From positions 1 through 64,000 of the forward strand of contig PXBO01000010.1 of the NCBI GenBank assembly GCA_003566885.1: 64,000 nt of DNA, read 5' to 3'. The notes below the pieces were generated by a model that worked only from the letters and a program-made list of their open reading frames with translations, did no database searches and was not told the DNA's origin. Source of the DNA: Opitutia bacterium. Lineage in GTDB: Bacteria > Verrucomicrobiota > Verrucomicrobiia > Opitutales > T3Sed10-336. Shown here in pieces: positions 1 to 7,953 of this stretch; within the stretch, counting starts at the first letter, position 1, and every line of letters starts with the position of its first letter. Made by a program: the position numbers and the translations under genes.

Positions 1-393
1 GAACTGCGCGCTGTTTTCGGTGTATTGCTGGACTTCGATCGCGATCCCGTTGGGATCCTTCACCCAGAACTGGAGTGTGGCGTCGGCACCCTCCTTGATG
101 GGGCCGGGTTGAAACCCGGCGGATTCGAGCCGTGACCGGAGAGACTCGATATCGTTCGTTTCCAGGCAAAAATGGCTCAATTGATTATCCGTTGAGGCGG
201 GTTCGGGGGCGTCGGCTTGAAACGCCTCGAGAAATAGGTTGTCCGCGATCTTGAGATAGAATCCGACATGTTTGCCGTCGCGGGTGAAATCAAACTGCTT
301 TTTAAACCCCATGAGGTCGCAATAAAACGATTCGGTGGCGCCGAGGTCGGCGGTTTTCAGGCAAACGTGTGCGAGGGCTGCGATTGTGCTCAT
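1..393 (-). CDS. VOC (glyoxalase/bleomycin-resistance fold) family protein, 3' end cut by window
   Basis: The reverse strand is open from an ATG at 393 to the window edge (131 codons, no stop), so it is absent from the ORF track. The protein begins MSTIAALAHVCLKTADLGA and has two VOC-type beta-alpha-beta-beta-beta modules. The first carries the early metal-ligand histidine (AHVCLKTAD), the middle has LSHFCLETNDIESL, and the end has FWVKDPNGIAIEVQQY, a typical closing glutamate strand. Such proteins are small cytoplasmic metal-dependent lyases or dioxygenases (lactoylglutathione lyase-like). The substrate cannot be told. Only a few C-terminal residues are likely to be missing. Confidence 0.85.
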   Translation of the reverse strand, partial: MSTIAALAHVCLKTADLGATESFYCDLMGFKKQFDFTRDGKHVGFYLKIADNLFLEAFQADAPEPASTDNQLSHFCLETNDIESLRSRLESAGFQPGPIKEGADATLQFWVKDPNGIAIEVQQYTENSAQF

Positions 394-734
394 GGCGATA
401 GAATATCCGGAACCCCGCTGTCCGGGCAAGCTTTGCCCGGTTTCCTGCGCCAGGCTTCGTGCTCTTCGTGTCCTTGAGTGAAGCGGGTGGTGGCTTGATT
501 TCCGCAGTTAAGCACAGGGTAAAACGCCCCCGCATAGGGCAGATATCGCTGTGCTCGGTACAATCCTGATCCTCCGTGCCGGAAAACCTCCCGCTCCGAT
601 TAGGTCGAGATTGAAATTAAGAATACGTGGACCCGTTCCGGGCCTCGGCAAAACCGACTCCGAAACCATTCGCGAATACATCGTCTACGCAAAACGCCTG
701 GACTCTCCGAAACACCATTCACAATTTATAGCGG
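394..734. other. intergenic gap with a small hairpin
   Basis: No convincing gene was seen between the VOC gene and the DUF4105 gene, which are transcribed divergently. Position 422-440 is a perfect hairpin (CCGGGCAA-GCT-TTGCCCGG). It is followed by a short CTTCGTGTCC-type repeat remnant at about 455-475. The listed ORFs here are low-quality shadows. Confidence 0.5.
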
Positions 735-1721
735 ATGACTCGTCGAACCAAACGGATCGTTGCCACGACTCTCGCACCATTCTTCCTTTGGTCGTGTTTC
801 GCCATTGTCTTTTCTCCGGCCTTGCCCCTGACGGCCGGTATCCTCCTGGCATTGGGCTGGGCGGTCGCGGTCGCGGCCGGGGGAGCCAGAAGGCGCTTCG
901 ATCGCATCTGGATCGGCGCAACGGTTGCCGGAATCGTCGTAATCGGTGCGATTCACTTCACGCGCCCACTGAGCGCCGCCCGCGCCTGGATCCCCGATCA
1001 GGAGAACGCGGTACGGGTCTCGTTCGTTGACGGAAGCGTCATCATCGAAAACATCCGAGACCGGACGTTTGGCGAAGACGGACGGGTGACCTCGCTCAAC
1101 TGGGAATCGGATACGTTCCCGGTCGACGGTGTCGAACGAGTCTATTTCGTTCACGAAATCCTCTCGCCCCGCGGCCTGGTGGCGCACGGCTTTCTGACCT
1201 TCGCCTTCTCCGATGGCCGGCACCTTGCGATCTCGGTCGAGGCCAGGCGAGCGGCCGGTCAATCCTACCATCCCCTTCCCGGCCTGTTCCGAAACTACGA
1301 ACTGATCTACGTGATCGGACGGGAAACCGACCTGATCGGCGAGCGTGCGAACGTGCGCGGTAACCCGGTGTACCTTTACCCGATTCGAACCTCCCCGGAA
1401 AACGCCCGGGCTCTCTTTCGCTCCGTGATCGAACGCGCCGACCGACTTTCGAGTCAACCCGAGTACTACAATTCCGTCACCAATAACTGCGTGACCAACA
1501 TTCTCCTCCACGTCAACGAACTGACCGAGCTTCCGCTACGATACGACCTCCGAATCCTCTTCCCCGGACTCGCCGACAACCTGCTTCACGAGCGCGAACT
1601 CCTCGACTTCACCGGCACGCGTGAAGAAGCACGGGAACGCTTTCGCATCAACGAGCGCAGCGAACCGATCGTCACTCCCCGCGAATGGTCCCGGCAAATT
1701 CGCGAGATCCCGGAGCCGTGA
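735..1721 (+). CDS. DUF4105 domain membrane protein
   Basis: 328 residues. Two hydrophobic segments lie near the N-terminus (about residues 8-48) and a third at about 60-78, so the protein is anchored in the inner membrane with a large C-terminal soluble part. That part matches the DUF4105 pattern: HGFLTFAFSDGRHLAISVEA, then GLFRNYELIYVIGRETDLI, VYLYPI, and later YNSVTNNCVTNIL with a conserved Asn-Asn-Cys. The NNC motif and nearby His resemble cysteine-peptidase-like architecture, but no activity is established for the family. It converges on the oxidoreductase gene at 1807. The start is the first ATG of the ORF; there is no clear ribosome binding site. Confidence 0.85.
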   Translation: MTRRTKRIVATTLAPFFLWSCFAIVFSPALPLTAGILLALGWAVAVAAGGARRRFDRIWIGATVAGIVVIGAIHFTRPLSAARAWIPDQENAVRVSFVDGSVIIENIRDRTFGEDGRVTSLNWESDTFPVDGVERVYFVHEILSPRGLVAHGFLTFAFSDGRHLAISVEARRAAGQSYHPLPGLFRNYELIYVIGRETDLIGERANVRGNPVYLYPIRTSPENARALFRSVIERADRLSSQPEYYNSVTNNCVTNILLHVNELTELPLRYDLRILFPGLADNLLHERELLDFTGTREEARERFRINERSEPIVTPREWSRQIREIPEP

Positions 1722-1806
1722 CAAGGTCTTATTCTTCGGCTTAATAGGCACAAGGATACTCGAATGGAATTTTTCCCATTTCGCCTTTGATCTCACAGGA
1801 AAGGGA

Positions 1807-2793
1807 TTAATTCGTCCGATCGCGGAAGCTCCGGAGGAAAGTGTCCATCACGCGGCTGGTTCTCGCAGCGGTCACGCCGGTACTGGGACAGCTTTTCGTC
1901 CTTTGGCGAAGATCGTTGACGAGGGTCTCGATCAGCGGCTGCTGAATGTGCGGCGGGTCGGAAAAATCCCATTCTTTGCGATCCCCATCGGCCTCGAGCA
2001 CCACGGGAACAGGTGCGAACGTCGAAAAAAGGATGCGCCCGCGAGTCCCGACAAACTCATTCGATTCCAAAGGAACGGGCGAAGCGAAGCACCACGTTCC
2101 GGTCCCAAGGACCCCCGAAGCGAATTCAAATGATCCGACAACCGTATCCTCGGCCGGATACGCGCCCATCCGGTTCGCAGCAAAACCGTCACAGGACGTT
2201 ATCGGGCCGAGGAGAAAATCCAGAAGATCCAGGGTGTGCGAAGCCAGGTCGACAAACAGCCCGCCTCCGGCAATCTTTGGATTCAGGCGCCACGGCATGT
2301 CCGAATCGCCGGAAATCGCCGGAACCATGAAATGCCGCACGTTCACCGTCAGCAACTCGCCGATCGCCTTTGCTTCAAGAAGTTCGCGGACCTTGAGAAA
2401 CCGGGGCAAGGCTCGCCGGTAATACGCGACAAAAACCGGGACACCGGCCGCGCGACAGGCCGCGATTACTTCCTCGCACTCGGAGAATGTCGGAGCCATC
2501 GGCTTTTCAATATACACCGGCTTTCCGGCACGTGCGGCCTGGATCGCATACATCGCATGGCTGGAAGGTGGCGTCGCTATATAGACGGCGTTGACTTCGG
2601 GATCGTCGATCAATTCAGACGCGTCGTCGTAGAAACGCGGAACGCCGTGCCTCCGCGCATAATCTTCCGCCTTCCTCCTGTCGCGGCGCATAACGGCAAC
2701 CAACGCCGATCCTTCGACCTTCTGAAGCGCCGGCCCGGATTTTCGTTCGGTCACATCGCCGCATCCCACAATACCCCACCGGATTGTTTTCAT
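1807..2793 (-). CDS. Gfo/Idh/MocA family NAD(P)-dependent oxidoreductase
   Basis: The start is placed at MKTIRWGIVGCGDV (15 codons inside the listed ORF), because this is the beginning of the Rossmann dinucleotide-binding fold; the product is 328 residues. Motifs are GIVGCGDV (nucleotide loop), AVYIATPPSSHAMYAIQAARAGKPVYIEKPM (the EKP catalytic lysine region) and a C-terminal alpha/beta domain with GGGLFVDLASHTLDLLDFLLG (catalytic Asp/His pattern). Family members oxidise or reduce sugars, inositols and related polyols in the cytoplasm. The substrate cannot be assigned. No operon partner; it converges with the DUF4105 gene. Confidence 0.93.
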   Translation of the reverse strand: MKTIRWGIVGCGDVTERKSGPALQKVEGSALVAVMRRDRRKAEDYARRHGVPRFYDDASELIDDPEVNAVYIATPPSSHAMYAIQAARAGKPVYIEKPMAPTFSECEEVIAACRAAGVPVFVAYYRRALPRFLKVRELLEAKAIGELLTVNVRHFMVPAISGDSDMPWRLNPKIAGGGLFVDLASHTLDLLDFLLGPITSCDGFAANRMGAYPAEDTVVGSFEFASGVLGTGTWCFASPVPLESNEFVGTRGRILFSTFAPVPVVLEADGDRKEWDFSDPPHIQQPLIETLVNDLRQRTKSCPSTGVTAARTSRVMDTFLRSFRDRTN

Positions 2794-3109
2794 CGGATCC
2801 ACCCGACCGAAATCTAAGGCGACAGGATTTCGCCGCAACTCGAAATGCCGAGCAGGCTGGCCGGTTTCAGTATCGCGAACAAGGGCGGTGAGACGCCAGA
2901 AGGGCAGGCCAGAATATGTCGGGTCTTGACGGTAGGGAAATCAAATCGAAGCGAACTCGCACAAATCAGGGTGGAGGCCGAACGGTGGTAAGCCGGACAA
3001 TCTTGCGGGGGCCTGATGTGTTTGCCAATGGCCGATGAGGATATTGGTGAGCGGCGCAAAATCGGCGAATAAAGCTGTCGGGAAAGCCGTGGCGCTCGTG
3101 AGTCCGGTC
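2794..3109. other. intergenic gap, nothing recognised
   Basis: Divergent spacer between the oxidoreductase gene and the toxin-antitoxin operon. No hairpin, array or credible ORF was seen. It must hold the oxidoreductase promoter, which I could not identify. Confidence 0.4.
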
Positions 3110-3137
3110 TTGCGCCTCACCTGGTTTCGGGTAATCT
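3110..3137 (+). promoter_or_regulatory. predicted leaderless promoter of UPF0175/DUF3368 TA operon
   Basis: TTGCGC (3110-3115), a 16-nt spacer, then TAATCT (3132-3137). The -10 box ends 6 nt before the ATG at 3144, so transcription is expected to begin at or next to the start codon. The same geometry recurs at the other TA loci in this window. No Shine-Dalgarno sequence lies between the box and the ATG. Confidence 0.5.
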
Positions 3138-3143
3138 GCCTGT

Positions 3144-3416
3144 ATGGACCTAACCGTAAAGATTCCGGACGATTTGGCTCGGGAGTTGGGTGCCGGATTC
3201 GAGGATCTGAGTCGGGCCGCCCTGGAGGCTCTGGCGGCGGACGCGTACGCGAAGAGCGTACTGTCGCTGGAACAGGTGCGGAAATTGCTGGAGCTTGAGT
3301 CCCGCTGGGAGGCACAGAAGATTCTTAGCGACCACGAAGTCTGGCCGGGACAAACGGCCGATGAAATCATCCGGGACGCCGATTCGTCGGAGGAATTCCG
3401 AGCTGATCTTCCGTGA
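3144..3416 (+). CDS. UPF0175 family antitoxin
   Basis: 90 residues, starting MDLTVKIPDDLARELG. A predicted helix-turn-helix-like segment reads LSRAALEALAADAYAKSVLS and LEQVRKLLEL, as in UPF0175 proteins, which commonly precede DUF3368 toxins. The acidic C-terminus (TADEIIRDADSSEEFRADL) would wrap the toxin. The stop overlaps the toxin start in GTGA, indicating translational coupling. Inferred role: neutralises the downstream PIN-like toxin and represses its own promoter. One of four TA modules in the window. Confidence 0.85.
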   Translation: MDLTVKIPDDLARELGAGFEDLSRAALEALAADAYAKSVLSLEQVRKLLELESRWEAQKILSDHEVWPGQTADEIIRDADSSEEFRADLP

Positions 3417-3904
3417 TCGTCGTTAGCGATACATCGGCGCTGTCGTGCTTCGCCGAGCTCGGGGAGCTGGATTTGCTTCACCGGCTTTATGGCTCCGTGA
3501 CGATCACTTCCACGGTACTCCGTGAATGTTGTCACCGTTCGGCCCCGGAGGGCCTGCGGCACTTTCTTTCCGCTCCTCCAGTATGGTTGACTCTCGTTGC
3601 GGACCCGAAGCCGGTGCTTGCGGAAACCAGGTCCCTCGATCCAGGTGAAGCTTCAGCGATCACTCTTGCATGGCAAAATCGAGGTTCCAGCTTGCTGATC
3701 ATTGATGAAAAACAGGGGAGGCGCGTGTCACTGGACCTCGGACTTCGCATTACCGGCGCCGCGGGCGTCCTGACCGATGCCGCCTCCGAAGGGTTGGTTG
3801 ATTTCGAAGCAACGTTTCAGCGATTGGCCCGGACGCAGTTCCGTCTCAAGTCTTCGGTGATCGACATCTTGCGCAAGCGCCTTGATGAACGTCGGATCCA
3901 ATAA
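3413..3904 (+). CDS. DUF3368 PIN-like toxin
   Basis: 163 residues, starting at a GTG that overlaps the antitoxin stop. It begins IVVSDTSALSCFAELGELDLL (the first PIN-type acidic residue), then has a middle EASAITLAW (second acidic residue), LLIIDEKQGRRVSLDLGL (third acidic residue cluster) and ITGAAGVLTDAASEGLV, all characteristic of DUF3368. PIN-domain toxins are metal-dependent RNases acting on tRNA or rRNA; the target here is unknown. Pairing with UPF0175 is the usual arrangement. All expected acidic positions are present, so it is probably active. Confidence 0.87.
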   Translation: MIVVSDTSALSCFAELGELDLLHRLYGSVTITSTVLRECCHRSAPEGLRHFLSAPPVWLTLVADPKPVLAETRSLDPGEASAITLAWQNRGSSLLIIDEKQGRRVSLDLGLRITGAAGVLTDAASEGLVDFEATFQRLARTQFRLKSSVIDILRKRLDERRIQ

Positions 3905-4200
3905 GCCTTGGAGTGCAGTGTTACGCCACCATTTTCTCCCGCAGCCACCTGTCGTAACTGCCTACCTGCGATAGTTCTGTCCGAGTAGAGCGACTGGTTC
4001 CCCGACCGTCCTCCCACAGACCCGGACGGGGAGACGGTCCGGCCCTCGAAAACGCAGGCAGGCCGATGTGGAACATACCGAATGGGAATCAACCTTTGCT
4101 GTCGGGATCTTTGGTATCGGCGAAGCCGGGTTGGATTCAACGTTGCCGGGATCCGATGAAATTATGGATTTGGGGTTTTTCATTTCCGGAAGATTCGGTG
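3905..4200. other. intergenic gap, nothing recognised
   Basis: Spacer between the DUF3368 gene and the T2SF gene. The listed antisense ORFs have no family resemblance. The T2SF ORF stays open through part of this stretch, so alternative upstream starts at 4066 and 4156 exist for it. Confidence 0.4.
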
Positions 4201-5169
4201 ATGGTTTCTCAGGAACTTATGGCAACCGGGCAAAAAAATCTCGCGCGTTGGTATCGGGAGGTGGCACAGCACCTGGCGGCGGGATTGCCGTTGACACGAG
4301 CTGTGGTTAACGCGGGAGGGCCGGCGCGGAAAGAGCGGAAACGAATGGAACAGGAACTTACCGCCGGGCGTTCCTGGAGCGACGTCTTGAATTCGGCGCG
4401 GTGGCTGCCGCCGGAGGACCGGGCGTTGCTGGTCGCGGCGGCCGAAAGCGGACGTTTGGTCGAGGTCCTGATGCCGCTGGCCAGAAAGCGGGCGTTGCTG
4501 GCGGAACAGAATCGCCGTGCGGTCGGGGCCTGCGTTTACCCGGTGGCGGTACTGCATTTCGGGGCTCTGGCGGTGCCGCTCCGGTTCCTGGTGATGGGCG
4601 AAACGGAAACCTACCTCGCCCAGGCGGGCACGGTGCTGATTCCGCTTTGGCTCGTCATCGGCGTCCTCGCATGGGGAGCCGGCGGCCGTCACGCCTGGCT
4701 GCAAATGCTGATGCGGATGGTTCCTTTCTTTCGCGCCTACAGCCGGCGGCGCGCCCTGGCGGATCTCGCCTTCACCCTGGAGGGCGGCGTGATCGCGGGT
4801 CAGTCGATCGTTCGCGCCTGGGAAAGCGCGGGAGCGGCCTCCGGTGACGGCCGCCTGCAACGCGCGGCCGACCGCATCGCCGCCGCCGCGCGGGAGGGCA
4901 ACGAACCCGGCGCGACCCTGTCGGATGAAAATGCGTTTCCGGATGACTTCGTCTCGCTCTATCTTACCGGGGAAAAGACCGGTCAACTCGACGAAAACCT
5001 GGGGCACCTGGCTCACCTGTACGGCGAACAAGCCTCGGACAGTCTGCGGGCCGCGTCGGCATTCTATCCCAAAATTCTGTTTCTGCTGGTCGCAGTTTGG
5101 GTCGCCTACACCGTATTGTCATTCTACGCCGGATACTTCGGACAGTTCGAAGAGTTGTTGCAGTTCTGA
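4201..5169 (+). CDS. type II secretion system F / PilC-like inner-membrane protein
   Basis: The ORF is open from 4066. I favour the ATG at 4201 (MVSQELMATGQKN), 4156 or 4219 also being possible; 4219 has AGGA just upstream. Two T2SF repeats are visible. The first is WYREVAQHLAAGLPLTRAVV with GRSWSDVL and RALLVAAAESGRL; the second is LADLAFTLEGGVIAGQSIVRA with FPDDFVSLYLTGEKTGQLDENL. Hydrophobic segments lie after repeat 1 (VYPVAVLHFGALAVPL, LIPLWLVIGVLAW) and at the C-terminus (FLLVAVWVAYTVLSFYAGYF). Family members form the inner-membrane platform of type II secretion or type IV pili. It stands alone, with no ATPase, pilin or secretin gene nearby. Confidence 0.85.
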   Translation: MVSQELMATGQKNLARWYREVAQHLAAGLPLTRAVVNAGGPARKERKRMEQELTAGRSWSDVLNSARWLPPEDRALLVAAAESGRLVEVLMPLARKRALLAEQNRRAVGACVYPVAVLHFGALAVPLRFLVMGETETYLAQAGTVLIPLWLVIGVLAWGAGGRHAWLQMLMRMVPFFRAYSRRRALADLAFTLEGGVIAGQSIVRAWESAGAASGDGRLQRAADRIAAAAREGNEPGATLSDENAFPDDFVSLYLTGEKTGQLDENLGHLAHLYGEQASDSLRAASAFYPKILFLLVAVWVAYTVLSFYAGYFGQFEELLQF

Positions 5170-5225
5170 GTGGGCGGGCAAGGCCTGCCGCCGGCGTCGG
5201 CGACAGCGCTAGCACGCGCTCTTTT

Positions 5226-5242
5226 GCGGGCAGGATGCCCGC
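5226..5242. repeat. short hairpin between convergent genes
   Basis: GCGGGCA-GGA-TGCCCGC, 7-bp perfect arms, in the 84-nt gap between the T2SF stop and the KduD stop. It could act as a shared transcription stop, but no T-run follows on either strand, so a REP-type repeat is as likely. Confidence 0.45.
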
Positions 5243-5253
5243 GCTCCCGGGGG

Positions 5254-6024
5254 TTAACGTCCCATCCAGCCGCCGTCCACCAGGAGGGTGGCGCCGTGCA
5301 CGTAGGATGCGGCGGGTGAGGCGAGGTACACCACCGCGCCCTTGAAGTCATCCGGTTCGCCCCAGCGGCCCGCCGGGACGCGGTCCAGGATCTGGCGGCT
5401 GCGCACCGGGTCGTTGCGGAGAGCTTCGGTGTTGTCGGTGGCGATGTATCCCGGGGCGATGGCGTTCACATTGACGCCGTGCCCCGCCCACTCGTTGGCG
5501 AAGGCCTTGGTCAACTGCCCCACCCCGCCCTTGCTGGCGGCGTAGCCTGGAACGGTGATGCCGCCCTGGAAGGTGAGCAGTGAGGCCGTAAAGATGATTT
5601 TCCCCTCGCCGCGAGTCACCATCTCTTTGCCGATTTCCCGGGTAAGAATGAACTGGGCGTTGAGATTGACCTCGATGATCTTGTCCCATGACTCATCCGG
5701 ATGCTCGGCGGCGGGGGCTCGCAGGATGGCGCCCGCGTTGTTGATGAGGATGTCGATGCCGGGGTGCCGTTCCTTCACCGTTTTGATGAAAGCGTACAAG
5801 GCGCTCCGGTCGGAGAAGTCGCAGGCGTAGCCGCTGAATGACCGTCCCAGGGCGACAACCTCGTTCTCCACCTCGCTGCCCTCGGGTTCCAACGTGGCGC
5901 TCACCCCGACAATATCGGCGCCCGCCTCGGCCAACCCCACCGCCATGGCGCGACCGATGCCCCGCCGGCACCCGGTGACCAGCGCCGTTTTTCCATCCAG
6001 TCTGAATTGATCGAGAACGCTCAT
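5254..6024 (-). CDS. kduD: SDR oxidoreductase, KduD-like (2-dehydro-3-deoxy-D-gluconate 5-dehydrogenase)
   Basis: The start is set at MSVLDQFRLDGKTALVTG, 19 codons inside the ORF; 256 residues. Short-chain dehydrogenase signatures: TGCRRGIGRAMAVG (NAD loop), NNAGAI, catalytic Ser in FTASLLTFQGG, YAASK (catalytic Tyr-x-x-x-Lys) and the C-terminal VHGATLLVDGGW. The sequence FRLDGKTALVTGCRRGIG and the DNTEALRNDPVRSRQILDRVPAGRWGEPDD segment are typical of KduD, which interconverts keto-deoxy sugar acids in uronate/pectin catabolism. It lies 82 nt downstream of an MDR dehydrogenase on the same strand, probably in one operon. Exact substrate is inference. Confidence 0.85.
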   Translation of the reverse strand: MSVLDQFRLDGKTALVTGCRRGIGRAMAVGLAEAGADIVGVSATLEPEGSEVENEVVALGRSFSGYACDFSDRSALYAFIKTVKERHPGIDILINNAGAILRAPAAEHPDESWDKIIEVNLNAQFILTREIGKEMVTRGEGKIIFTASLLTFQGGITVPGYAASKGGVGQLTKAFANEWAGHGVNVNAIAPGYIATDNTEALRNDPVRSRQILDRVPAGRWGEPDDFKGAVVYLASPAASYVHGATLLVDGGWMGR

Positions 6025-6106
6025 AAAATCCCGTTGAAGTAAAAAGTGAAAAGGTAGAAGGTAAAAGTCTGTCCACCCCATCTACGTCCCGCGGTCGCCG
6101 CGCCAT

Positions 6107-7132
6107 TTACGCACGATCGCCGCATTGTACCAGGATTTTCATGACATCGCCGCCGGTTGACATGAGGTCGAGCCCCTTCTTCAATTCGTCCAGGGAATAA
6201 ATGTCGCTGATCAGCCGGTCCAATGGCAAGTCGCCGGAGGCGGCGAGTTCGATGGCTTGGTCGAAATCCCGATTTTCATAGACGCGCGCGCCGCAGAGAC
6301 GCAGTTCGCGCCAGAAGAACTGGAAAAGATCGATTTCCGGCGGTTTCGCAAAAATGCCCACTGCGACAATCAGACCGCGGGCTTTGGGCAGGCGGGTCAT
6401 CATTTCCGCCGCCGAAGGATGCCCGGTCGCCTCGAAGACCACGTCGGCTCCGGCGCCCTCGGAGGACTCCTCCACGAGAGCAGGCAAATCCACCGCCCGG
6501 GGATCGACCGCCTCCAGCCCCAGGGCTTCCAGGTGCTGCTCCCGGTAGGGATTGATTTCCGACACGATAACCCGCGCTCCGGCCTGCCGCGCCACCAGGG
6601 CGATCAAGGTGCCGATCGGGCCGCCGCCGAGAACCACGGCGAGATCGTTGGGCGCCAATTCGGCCAGCCGAACGTCGTGACACGCCACCGCCAACGGTTC
6701 GATCAAGGCCGCGCGAGAGAGCGGCAGGTCCTCCGGCAGCCGCCGCACCGTATGAGCCGGCACGATCCAGCGTTCCTGAAAGGCGCCCGGGGTGTCTATG
6801 CCGAGAAACTTGAGGTTCTCGCAAATATGATCGTAGCCCGCCCGGCAAGTGGGGCATTCGCCGCACGGGTCGAGGGGCATCACCGTGACCCGGTCGCCGG
6901 CCGCGAACCCGGTCACTCCCTCCCCGACCGAACCCACCACCCCCGACATCTCGTGCCCCATGATCTGCGACGCCGTCACCCGCCAATCCATTTTCCCGTG
7001 GTAGATCCCGACGTCCGTGCCGCAGATGCCGCAGTACGCGACTTCGATTTCGATTTCTCCGGCACCGGGAGCGCCGCGCTCCGCTTCACCGATCCGGATT
7101 GCCTGGTTTCGTTCGTAAAAAGCGGCTTTCAT
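6107..7132 (-). CDS. zinc-dependent MDR alcohol/polyol dehydrogenase
   Basis: 341 residues from MKAAFYERNQAIRIGE. Catalytic-zinc motif CGICGTDVGIYHG and GHEMSGVVGSVGEGV; structural-zinc cysteines in DPCGECPTCRAGYDHIC; Rossmann loop VVLGGGPIGTLIALVARQAGA. The family includes sorbitol, L-idonate and L-threonine dehydrogenases. It is the promoter-proximal gene of a two-gene operon with the KduD-like SDR, which suggests sugar-acid or polyol catabolism (inference). The 246-nt gap upstream separates it from the divergent Hcp-like pair. Both zinc sites look intact. Confidence 0.92.
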   Translation of the reverse strand: MKAAFYERNQAIRIGEAERGAPGAGEIEIEVAYCGICGTDVGIYHGKMDWRVTASQIMGHEMSGVVGSVGEGVTGFAAGDRVTVMPLDPCGECPTCRAGYDHICENLKFLGIDTPGAFQERWIVPAHTVRRLPEDLPLSRAALIEPLAVACHDVRLAELAPNDLAVVLGGGPIGTLIALVARQAGARVIVSEINPYREQHLEALGLEAVDPRAVDLPALVEESSEGAGADVVFEATGHPSAAEMMTRLPKARGLIVAVGIFAKPPEIDLFQFFWRELRLCGARVYENRDFDQAIELAASGDLPLDRLISDIYSLDELKKGLDLMSTGGDVMKILVQCGDRA

Positions 7133-7378
7133 GGTGACCCCAGTCTAATCCCAATGAATGGATCAGGGAAACTAAAAACCAGGGAAACCGGCGGCCGGTG
7201 GATGCCTGTCGGGCCTAGCTGCTCTGCAACTCCGGTTTGGCGGGAGACAACCACTGAAACCGGCGCCGCTTCATAATCTTTCCGAATAAGCCCTATGCCA
7301 AATCCTGATCAACGCAGGCTTGCCGTGACGTGATCCGCACTCTAGAAACGGGCCATAACGCAACCGGAGGTTTTTACT

Positions 7379-7942
7379 ATGCGATATCGCGTTTTCATAC
7401 TTTTCACCGCAATGGCCGGGCTGGTTCTTGGTTCGGTCGCGCCCGCAATGGGGGCTTACGATATGTTTCTCAAGATCGACGGGATCGACGGGGAGTCGAC
7501 GGACAAAGACCATCAGGGATGGATCGAGGTGGAGTCGTTCTCCTGGGGCATGAGCGTCAGCGTCTCCTCCATTGGGACGGGAGGCGGAGCCGGGAAGGCC
7601 AACTTCCTCGAGCTTTCCATCGACAAGTTTCTCGACAAAGCTTCACCGCGGTTGATGCTGACCGGCGCGGAGGGTCGGCACCTTCCCGCGGTACACCTGG
7701 TGCTTCGCACGCAAGGGGAAACCCGTCACAGCTTCTTCGAGATCGAGCTCAAGAACGTATTTGTGACCAGTCTCGGCATCGAAGGCCAGGCCGGGGAACC
7801 GGTACCCACGGAAACCCTTTCGCTGAATTACGAGGAAATCAAAGTGACCTACACCCCGCAACGCGCCGATGGCGGAGCCGGGGATCCGGTTTCCGCCGGG
7901 TGGAACATCGCCGAAAACCGGCGGGTTGACACCGAGTCGTGA
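7379..7942 (+). CDS. Hcp-fold (type VI tube protein-like) protein with signal peptide
   Basis: 187 residues. A clear Sec signal (MRYRVFILFTAMAGLVLG, cleavage after AMG) is followed by AYDMFLKIDGIDGESTDKDH and GWIEVESFSWGMSVSVSS. This is the opening of Hcp, the hexameric tube protein of type VI secretion, which normally has no signal peptide. Further Hcp features are GGAGKANFLELSIDKFLDKASP and the late TETLSLNYEEIKVTYTPQ strand. A good ribosome binding site (GGAGG) lies 8 nt before the ATG. Inferred to be exported to the periplasm or beyond. It is followed almost at once by a second Hcp-like gene, and no type VI machinery is present in the window. Confidence 0.9.
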   Translation: MRYRVFILFTAMAGLVLGSVAPAMGAYDMFLKIDGIDGESTDKDHQGWIEVESFSWGMSVSVSSIGTGGGAGKANFLELSIDKFLDKASPRLMLTGAEGRHLPAVHLVLRTQGETRHSFFEIELKNVFVTSLGIEGQAGEPVPTETLSLNYEEIKVTYTPQRADGGAGDPVSAGWNIAENRRVDTES

Positions 7943-7953
7943 CAAGGAGCGCC

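Noticed and set aside
4068-4310. 80-codon ORF overlapping the T2SF start
   Set aside because: Frame shadow with low-complexity Gly/Ser content and no family match; the T2SF frame is the coding one.
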